20,166 bases of DNA from Neptuniibacter sp. GTDB lineage: Bacteria > Pseudomonadota > Gammaproteobacteria > Pseudomonadales > Balneatricaceae. Shown here piece after piece: positions 14,976-20,166 of the stretch (its first letter is position 1; every line of letters begins with the position of its first letter). The stretch covers positions 1 through 20,166 of the forward strand of contig JASBRM010000269.1 of assembly GCA_030149405.1 (NCBI GenBank). The letters run 5' to 3'. The notes under the pieces are model-generated. The model was not told the origin of the DNA, ran no database searches, and worked only from the letters and a program-made list of their open reading frames with translations. A program made the position numbers and the translations under genes.

Positions 14976-15671
14976 TTAAGCAACGTTGGAAGAGAAACGG
15001 TATCCTGTTCCACGCACTGTCTGTACTAGATAATCATGGCGATCGCCCAGTGCTTTACGCAGACGGCGGATATGAACATCAACGGTACGTTCTTCCACAT
15101 ACACGTTACCGCCCCAAACCATATCCAGTAGCTGGCTACGGGAATAAGCACGGTCCTGATGTGTCATGAAGAATTGTAGCAGACGGAACTCGGTAGGTCC
15201 TAGCTCTACAGGCTTTTGATCTGATGTGACACGGTGAGAAATTGGGTCCAGAGTCAGATCATCTACAGTCACTGGCTCTTCAATTCCTTTAGGTGTGGTG
15301 CGGCGTAATACGGCTTTAAGGCGTGCCACTAGCTCACGAGGTGAAAAAGGCTTGGTGATGTAATCATCTACACCCGCTTCAAGGCCTTTGATCTTGTTAT
15401 CTTCATCACCTTTCGCAGTCAGCATGATGATTGGAATATCCGCTGTTGTTTCATCTTTGCGAAGGCGACGGGCAAACTCAATGCCGCTGGCACCTGGCAT
15501 CATCCAGTCCAGCAGAACCATGTCTGGTTTATCATCAACGATCAGACCGTGTGCAGCGTTTGCATTTTCAGCTTCGAGGCACTCATAACCCGCCATCTCC
15601 AGAGCGACAGCAATCATTTCACGGATAGGTGCTTCATCATCAACAATCAGCACACGTTTAGAACCAGACAT
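14976..15671 (-). CDS. phoB: phosphate-regulon response regulator PhoB
   Basis: 231 residues from ATG 15671, preceded by AAAGGG at a good distance; an upstream in-frame ATG at 15758 would swallow the promoter and Pho box and is rejected. The receiver domain has Asp11, Asp12, phospho-acceptor Asp55, Thr85 and Lys107. The winged-helix OmpR-type output domain (about 130-231) ends YLVQTVRGTGYRFS. It activates phosphate-uptake genes, including its own operon through the Pho box just upstream. phoR follows on the same strand. Confidence 0.95.
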   Translation of the reverse strand: MSGSKRVLIVDDEAPIREMIAVALEMAGYECLEAENANAAHGLIVDDKPDMVLLDWMMPGASGIEFARRLRKDETTADIPIIMLTAKGDEDNKIKGLEAGVDDYITKPFSPRELVARLKAVLRRTTPKGIEEPVTVDDLTLDPISHRVTSDQKPVELGPTEFRLLQFFMTHQDRAYSRSQLLDMVWGGNVYVEERTVDVHIRRLRKALGDRHDYLVQTVRGTGYRFSSNVA

Positions 15672-15707
15672 TTTATTGCCCTTTAATCTCAATTTATCGA
15701 CGCGGAT

Positions 15708-15741
15708 ATTAGAAGACAATAGTGTTACACAAATATGACAA
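15708..15741 (-). promoter_or_regulatory. Pho box and promoter of phoBR
   Basis: On the - strand, TTGTCAT-ATTT-GTGTAAC (15724-15741) matches about 15 of 18 positions of the Pho box consensus of two 7-base repeats with an AT-rich 4-base spacer. Ten bases downstream lies a -10, TCTAAT (15708-15713), the spacing typical of PhoB-activated promoters. The phoB ATG is about 50 bases further on. Autoregulation by PhoB is inferred. Confidence 0.7.
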
Positions 15742-15800
15742 GTTGCGTCATATATCAAGATATAGCAAGCAATTGGGAAAAAAGGGGCCTTAAGGGGGCG

Positions 15801-16703
15801 TTATGACCAGTAAAGCTGGAGTAAATAATCCGCTGCAATACCGATAAATACTGCTAAACCTGAGTAGTGGTTATTCAGGAAAGCCTTAAAGCATTCCTCT
15901 CTTTCACGGAACTGAATCAGGCGTTGCTGGTGGACAAAAGTACCAATTGCGACCGCAACACCCAGAAAATAGAGAATACCCATCTCAAGCTGAAATCCCA
16001 TAAGAATCAGACCAAGTGCAGCTAGAATCTGTAGCAGTCCAATGATTAGCTTATCGGCATCACCAAATAAAACCGCTGTGGATTTAACTCCGATTTTAAG
16101 GTCGTCATCACGGTCAACCATGGCATACATAGTGTCGTAGGCCACCGTCCAGATTAACTTGATGGTAAAAATGAGCCATGCAATTGCAGGTAAAGACTCA
16201 CTAACCGCAGTAAATGCCATAGGAATGGACCAGGCAAATGCAGCACCTAACACTACCTGAGGTAGGTGCGTATGACGTTTCATAAACGGGTAACAGGCAG
16301 CGAGCAGCAACCCACCAACCGACATCATCACAGTCATTTGGTTAGTAAACAGAACCAGCACAAATGCGATCAGCATTAAGACTGTGAAAAGCAGCAAAGC
16401 TTCTTTCGAGGTGACATGTCCGGATGGAATGGGACGTTGCGCAGTACGTTTTACATGGCCATCGATTTTACGATCCGCAAAATCATTGATAACACAGCCT
16501 GCGGAGCGAGTTAGAAATACACCGAGGGTAAAAATCACCAGTAAGTCCAGAGGTGGAATGCCTTCTGAAGCTATCCACAATGCCCAGTAGGTTGGCCATA
16601 ACAACAAAAGCGTACCAATGGGCTTATCAACACGCATTAACTGCCCGAAGTAGTGCCACTTTTCGCGGCTGAACAGCTCAGTAAACTGGATCGATGAAGA
16701 CAT
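15801..16703 (-). CDS. ubiA: 4-hydroxybenzoate polyprenyltransferase UbiA
   Basis: 300 residues, an inner-membrane prenyltransferase that attaches the polyprenyl tail to 4-hydroxybenzoate in ubiquinone synthesis. Both Asp-rich motifs for Mg-diphosphate binding are present: [15 protein letters not shown] (Asn73 to Thr87) and [13 protein letters not shown] (Asp190 to Asp201). About eight to nine hydrophobic helices are visible. Length is normal. It begins 35 bases after ubiC, giving a ubiC-ubiA operon. phoB lies downstream on the same strand but has its own Pho-box promoter. Confidence 0.95.
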   Translation of the reverse strand: MSSSIQFTELFSREKWHYFGQLMRVDKPIGTLLLLWPTYWALWIASEGIPPLDLLVIFTLGVFLTRSAGCVINDFADRKIDGHVKRTAQRPIPSGHVTSKEALLLFTVLMLIAFVLVLFTNQMTVMMSVGGLLLAACYPFMKRHTHLPQVVLGAAFAWSIPMAFTAVSESLPAIAWLIFTIKLIWTVAYDTMYAMVDRDDDLKIGVKSTAVLFGDADKLIIGLLQILAALGLILMGFQLEMGILYFLGVAVAIGTFVHQQRLIQFREREECFKAFLNNHYSGLAVFIGIAADYLLQLYWS

Positions 16704-16738
16704 ATTTCTGGATAAATTTTCAGAATTTTAGGGTTGCT

Positions 16739-17275
16739 TTAGTTTACCTGCAGTAACTCCGGGAGGAAAACTTCACAGACCAAAAGAGGCTTATTTGAGA
16801 GGAAAAAAACGGAACGTCGCGCCCAAAGCTTGCGACCATCTCTTAACTTAAGGCTGCTGATTTGGAGCGGGCCTCTTTTCATGCTGGGGTCTTTGAATAA
16901 CAGATTGCCTAATGAGCTGTTGCCCAGCATACGCAATTGACGTTGCTTTCCAGTCAGAGTGGTCGCGGGAATAATAGAGCGGGCATAGACCCAATCACGT
17001 CCTTTACCAATCAGTTTAACTTCGCGTACCAGCGCAAACTGACGGCTTCTCATGTTAAGAGCTTTCGCTTCAGAACGAGTAGGTAAGTACCAGCCTTGTT
17101 TTACCACTTCTACTTGGAAGTCGCCCTGGCTTTGTTTGACCAATCTTTGAGTCAGGGAGCCGCTATCCACCAGCCACGAATACCACTCTGCTGGCGCAAC
17201 CTGATGATATGGGCGACGCAGAGTGATCCAGCGGCTATCAAAACTTTGGCGGGTAAGTGCAGCTTGTACAGGCAC
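16739..17275 (-). CDS. ubiC: chorismate lyase UbiC
   Basis: 178 residues. A cytosolic enzyme that converts chorismate to 4-hydroxybenzoate and pyruvate, feeding UbiA. Family features include the central VREVKLIGKGRDWVYARSIIP stretch with the substrate-binding arginine, RMLGNSSLGNLLF, and the C-terminal acidic residue in CEVFLPEL. It is slightly longer than the E. coli enzyme (about 165). The start is GTG 17275, with AAAGGA eight bases before it. It is divergent from the DUF1415 gene across about 140 bases. Confidence 0.92.
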   Translation of the reverse strand: MPVQAALTRQSFDSRWITLRRPYHQVAPAEWYSWLVDSGSLTQRLVKQSQGDFQVEVVKQGWYLPTRSEAKALNMRSRQFALVREVKLIGKGRDWVYARSIIPATTLTGKQRQLRMLGNSSLGNLLFKDPSMKRGPLQISSLKLRDGRKLWARRSVFFLSNKPLLVCEVFLPELLQVN

Positions 17276-17414
17276 GTAATGGGTCCTTTAAACCTGTCCT
17301 TAAAATGAGTCGCGCTATATTAGCAGAAAGTTAGTAAGGGAACCTATGAATTACTGATAAGCTATCTTGTTGCAGGGTTATGATATTTCCCGAGGCTGAG
17401 GTAAGATCCCTGGC

Positions 17415-17999
17415 ATGAAAAAACAGCTCTTTAGTTTTCCTTCGGAACAGGCTCAACAGCTAACCCAGGATTGGGTAGAAGCGATGGTGGTTGGACTGAA
17501 TTTATGTCCTTTTGCTGCGCCTGAAGTTAAAAATAATCTCATTCGTTACGCAGCTTCTGATGCTGAATCCGTTGAGTCTGCAGTAAAAGATTTTTTGTTT
17601 GAGCTGGATAAGATCCAGAATTCCGAAGAGGAAGAATTATCTACAACGCTTCTGGCATTTACACAAGTTGCTGAAGATTTTGAGGAGTTTCTCGATCTTC
17701 TCGATATTTGTCAGCAATTTCTTGAGCAATCGGGTCTTGATGGTGTTTTCCAGTTGGCCAGTTTTCACCCCCAGTATTGTTTTTCGGGTGTTGAAGAAAC
17801 GGACATAACAAACTGGACTAACCGGGCGCCGTTCCCAACCATTCATCTAATCAGGGAAGGACAAATGAGTCGTGTTCTCACGCATTACAAGAATCCGGAT
17901 GAAATTCCTGAACGGAACATGGCGTTAATGGAACAGCTTGGAAAGGAAGGACTTATCCAGCGTTTTCCTCCTCTGGCGAAGTACTGGTCCGAAGATTAA
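17415..17999 (+). CDS. DUF1415 family protein
   Basis: 194 residues, soluble. The N-terminal TQDWVEAMVVGLNLCPFA motif, the central FLELSGLDGVFQLASFHPQYCF-like stretch and the histidine-containing NRAPFPTIHLIRE region are hallmarks of the DUF1415 family, which has no firmly known function. Conserved Cys, His and Asp/Glu positions hint at a metal site, but this is inference. Its stop codon shares TTAA with the convergent lysR stop (4-base overlap). Confidence 0.85.
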   Translation: MKKQLFSFPSEQAQQLTQDWVEAMVVGLNLCPFAAPEVKNNLIRYAASDAESVESAVKDFLFELDKIQNSEEEELSTTLLAFTQVAEDFEEFLDLLDICQQFLEQSGLDGVFQLASFHPQYCFSGVEETDITNWTNRAPFPTIHLIREGQMSRVLTHYKNPDEIPERNMALMEQLGKEGLIQRFPPLAKYWSED

Positions 18000-18901
18000 G
18001 CAAAGCCTTCAGCAATCCTTCTCTTCAACATCGGTTGTGCCCAGTCAATGAATACCCGGCTTCTTGAAGATAATTGCCTGGAGTGTGGGTAGACAAGATT
18101 TACAGGTATGGGTGGCAAGGAGAACTCCTCTAAAATGGGTATCAGCTTGCCCTGAGATATATATGGCCCTACCTGGTAACTCAGAAATTGACCTATACCC
18201 AGGCCATCACAACAGGCATCCCTGGCGGCTTCAACATGATTAGTTTTGAATTTCCCGGAGATTCTCACTTTGTTAATGCTGCCCCGGTCATAGAACGGCC
18301 ATTCAGGTGAACTGTTAAGTGCTGTTAAATGGATACAATCGTGCTGGTGGATTTCGGTTGGTTTTTGGGGAATGCCTGACTGGGTAATATATTCTGGGCT
18401 GGCACAGATAATGTGCTCCAGAGTACCCACAGGTTTAGCAATCAGCGTGGAGTCGGGTAAAGAGCCAATTCTCAGAGCTATATCTATACCTTCTTCAAGT
18501 AGGTCAACCACACGGTCAAGAAGGATCAGTTCGATCTCCATATTGGGGAACTGAGCCAGAAATTCATTAATCACCGGGCTTAAATGCATTCGCCCAAATG
18601 TCACGGGTGCTGTAAGCCTTAATACACCACTTGGATTGGTTTGCTTTTGATTCAGAGCGTTTTCCGCATCTTCGACTTCATGCAGGATCTGGCGACAGCG
18701 ACTGTAGTATTCCCGGCCTTCTTCCGTCAGATTTAAACGACGAGTTGTTCGAGTCAGCAACTGAACACCCAATACCTCTTCCAGGGCAGCAAGCGTCCGA
18801 ACCACTGCAGATTGAGACATAGAGAGCGTTTCGGCAGCAGAACTCATGCTGCCGCAATCCACTATCTTTACAAACACCGACATCGCTTTAAGTTTATTCA
18901 T
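17996..18901 (-). CDS. LysR-family transcriptional regulator
   Basis: 301 residues. The N-terminal winged helix-turn-helix (about 1-60) has the typical GSMSSAAETLSMSQSAVVRTLAALEEVLGVQLLTRTTRRLNLTEEG pattern in outline. A type-2 periplasmic-binding-like effector domain (about 90-295) follows, with PVTFGRMHL and DIALRIGSL, the CrgA/AaeR-like subgroup. The inducer is unknown. It is divergent from the pyridoxamine-phosphate-oxidase-like gene with 98 bases between, the usual geometry for a regulator and its target. Confidence 0.9.
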   Translation of the reverse strand: MNKLKAMSVFVKIVDCGSMSSAAETLSMSQSAVVRTLAALEEVLGVQLLTRTTRRLNLTEEGREYYSRCRQILHEVEDAENALNQKQTNPSGVLRLTAPVTFGRMHLSPVINEFLAQFPNMEIELILLDRVVDLLEEGIDIALRIGSLPDSTLIAKPVGTLEHIICASPEYITQSGIPQKPTEIHQHDCIHLTALNSSPEWPFYDRGSINKVRISGKFKTNHVEAARDACCDGLGIGQFLSYQVGPYISQGKLIPILEEFSLPPIPVNLVYPHSRQLSSRSRVFIDWAQPMLKRRIAEGFA

Positions 18902-18933
18902 GGATTTATATTAATGTGAAAAACGCAGTATTG

Positions 18934-18951
18934 ATATGCGGTAATGCATAT
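18934..18951. promoter_or_regulatory. candidate LysR-regulator operator
   Basis: A perfect inverted repeat, ATATGC and GCATAT with a 6-base spacer, in the short divergent region between lysR and the flavoprotein-like gene. The spacing is not a strict T-N11-A box, so assignment rests on position and symmetry. Confidence 0.4.
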
Positions 18952-18999
18952 TTATTGTTCATTTCGGGCTAATCATAATGACTCAAACATTAATCAGCG

Positions 19000-19581
19000 A
19001 TGGCAATAAAAATGGCTCACCGTTTCAGTCAACTCACATTTACGCCTTCTGTTGTGCGAATGCAGGAACAGTTTGGAACCGCTATACGTGCTCGTGAGGT
19101 GAGTCAGCGGATGCCGGAATTTGATCGATTCAGCCAAAGAGAAGTTGAATTCATCCAGGCAAGAGACAGTTTTTACATGGCGTCTGTGTCTGAGGATGGC
19201 TGGCCCTATATTCAGCACCGGGGAGGGCCAGTGGGTTTTCTGAAGGTAATCGATCAGTTGACAATCGGCTTTGCCGATTACTCTGGGAATCGCCAATACA
19301 TCACTACAGGCAACGTACTTACCAATGATCGAGTTGCGCTTTTTCTGATGGATTATCCGAATCGGAAAAGGCTCAAGCTGCTGGGACATATGGTGCTGGC
19401 TGGTTCTGAACAGAAGGCGATTCTTGAGCAATTGCACGATGGCGATTACAAAGCACCGGTGGAAAGGGGCATGATCATTCGTGTCGAGGCTTTTGACTGG
19501 AATTGCCCGCAACACATAACCCCTCGCTACACTCAGGCCGAGGTCGAAGCACTGCTTGAGTCTATGCACGACGGGGGCTGA
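19000..19581 (+). CDS. pyridoxamine 5'-phosphate oxidase-like flavin-binding protein
   Basis: 193 residues from ATG 19000, or 189 from ATG 19012; neither has a good ribosome site, and the family-like start MAHRFSQLTFTPSV favours 19012. The split-barrel flavin-binding fold is indicated by FYMASVSEDGWPYIQHRGGPVGFLKVID, GFADYSGNRQYITTGNV and the RVALFLMDYPNRKRLKLLG core. Members bind FMN or F420 and act as oxidoreductases or detoxification enzymes; the substrate is unknown. Likely controlled by the divergent LysR protein. A long - strand frame over the same bases is a shadow. Confidence 0.82.
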   Translation: MAIKMAHRFSQLTFTPSVVRMQEQFGTAIRAREVSQRMPEFDRFSQREVEFIQARDSFYMASVSEDGWPYIQHRGGPVGFLKVIDQLTIGFADYSGNRQYITTGNVLTNDRVALFLMDYPNRKRLKLLGHMVLAGSEQKAILEQLHDGDYKAPVERGMIIRVEAFDWNCPQHITPRYTQAEVEALLESMHDGG

Positions 19582-19588
19582 ACCGACA

Positions 19589-20053
19589 TCACAGGGTAGA
19601 CTGAAGCTTACTGCTATAGCGCCGAAGTTTGCTTACGGTTTCTGACCAGTCATCTGCCCCTACCATTTCGGTGAACTCACTGTGGGCTTCTTCCCATCGC
19701 GCCAGTGCCAGTTGGTATATGTCTTCGCCTTTTGAGGTCAAGGCAAGGCCTAGTGAGCGTTTATGGCCTGTTGGCTGGGATTGAAGCAAACCTTTGGCGA
19801 TCAGTTTTTCAACCGTTCGCTGAAGTGATGTCCGCTCCATGCCGAGAAGCTCAGCCAGCTCGTTGATGGAGTTTGGGGGCGACAGTTTGATGGCATTCAG
19901 AATTGAGAACTGGGTAATCCTGAGGCCGGTATCGGAAAGGTGATGATTGTAGTGCCGGGTTACCAGCCTCGAAAAAACACGTGAATAAAGAGCAGCGCAG
20001 GTTCTGGCAACCTCAAGAGGCGTTTTCTCCTGGTTGGTTGATTGCTCAGACAT
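19589..20053 (-). CDS. MarR-family transcriptional regulator
   Basis: 154 residues from ATG 20053, chosen because GGGAG lies about seven bases upstream and longer in-frame starts up to 20131 lack one. The winged helix-turn-helix core (about 40-115) shows LRITQFSILNAI, SINELAELLGMERTSLQRTVEKLIAKGLL and the wing region RSLGLALTSKGEDI. MarR proteins usually repress a nearby gene and are released by small phenolic or oxidising ligands. The gene it controls may lie beyond the right edge. The 113 bases from here to the window end show no gene. Confidence 0.88.
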   Translation of the reverse strand: MSEQSTNQEKTPLEVARTCAALYSRVFSRLVTRHYNHHLSDTGLRITQFSILNAIKLSPPNSINELAELLGMERTSLQRTVEKLIAKGLLQSQPTGHKRSLGLALTSKGEDIYQLALARWEEAHSEFTEMVGADDWSETVSKLRRYSSKLQSTL

Positions 20054-20166
20054 AATCGGCTCCCGCTCGATGAAGTGTATATGCATGAGCCTAAGTTGTA
20101 GCCCGGGCAATGTCCAGCCAATCAAACTCATGGAGTTGCAGGGAATCTTGCGCAGTTTGAGTAACA

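Noticed and set aside
14976..15758. A longer PhoB starting at 15758
   Set aside because: The extra 29 residues do not match PhoB and would cover the Pho box and -10; the ATG at 15671 has a good ribosome site.
18994..19569. A 191-codon open frame on the - strand
   Set aside because: It is antisense to a recognisable flavin-binding split-barrel protein, has no family resemblance and is rich in residues typical of a shadow frame.
20054..20166. A MarR operator around GTATATGCAT (20077-20090)
   Set aside because: The symmetry is only a short ATGCAT palindrome without the usual longer arms; too weak to call.

Overview
The window reads as a chromosomal segment of a marine gammaproteobacterium. The ubiC-ubiA-phoB-phoR cluster, HexR, a DUF416 (YjaG) protein, CysZ and an FMN-type glutamate synthase suggest an Oceanospirillales/Pseudomonas-like lineage, but this is inference from gene content only. 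It has two parts: an accessory region (about 1-5732) and an ordinary chromosomal backbone (about 5733 to the end).

Accessory region. It opens with mercury/heavy-metal genes on the + strand: a MerC-type membrane transporter, a small GDCCVxC-motif protein translationally coupled to it, and a CopZ-like iron-sulfur metallochaperone. An IS110/IS1111-family insertion sequence (about 1211-2573) follows, then two genes on the - strand: a short TniQ-family protein and a TnsD-like protein. To their right lie three repeats resembling Tn7 TnsB-binding sites, ending next to the terminator of folE2. The simplest reading is the right-hand part of a Tn7-like transposon that carries mercury cargo, is inserted downstream of folE2, and was later hit by the IS. 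No tnsA, tnsB or tnsC is present; they would have to lie beyond the left edge or be lost.

The IS is the most informative object. Its long 3' non-coding segment holds four short stretches whose sequence and strand fit the two target guides and two donor guides of an IS110-family bridge/seeker RNA. All four converge on the same GT dinucleotide shared by both IS ends. They allow the uninterrupted target to be rebuilt: the loop of a 9-bp inverted repeat lying between the convergent metallochaperone and tniQ genes.

Backbone. folE2 (-) diverges from an FMN-binding glutamate synthase-like gene (+). Then come a small basic protein (-), hexR (-), a DUF416 gene and two small membrane/envelope genes of unknown role (+), an NADP-dependent MDR oxidoreductase (-), a small membrane protein and cysZ (+), and the - strand series ubiC-ubiA-phoB-phoR with a good Pho box before phoB. 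The right end has a DUF1415 gene (+), a LysR regulator (-) divergent from a pyridoxamine-phosphate-oxidase-like gene (+), and a MarR-type regulator (-). No rRNA, tRNA or CRISPR array was seen.
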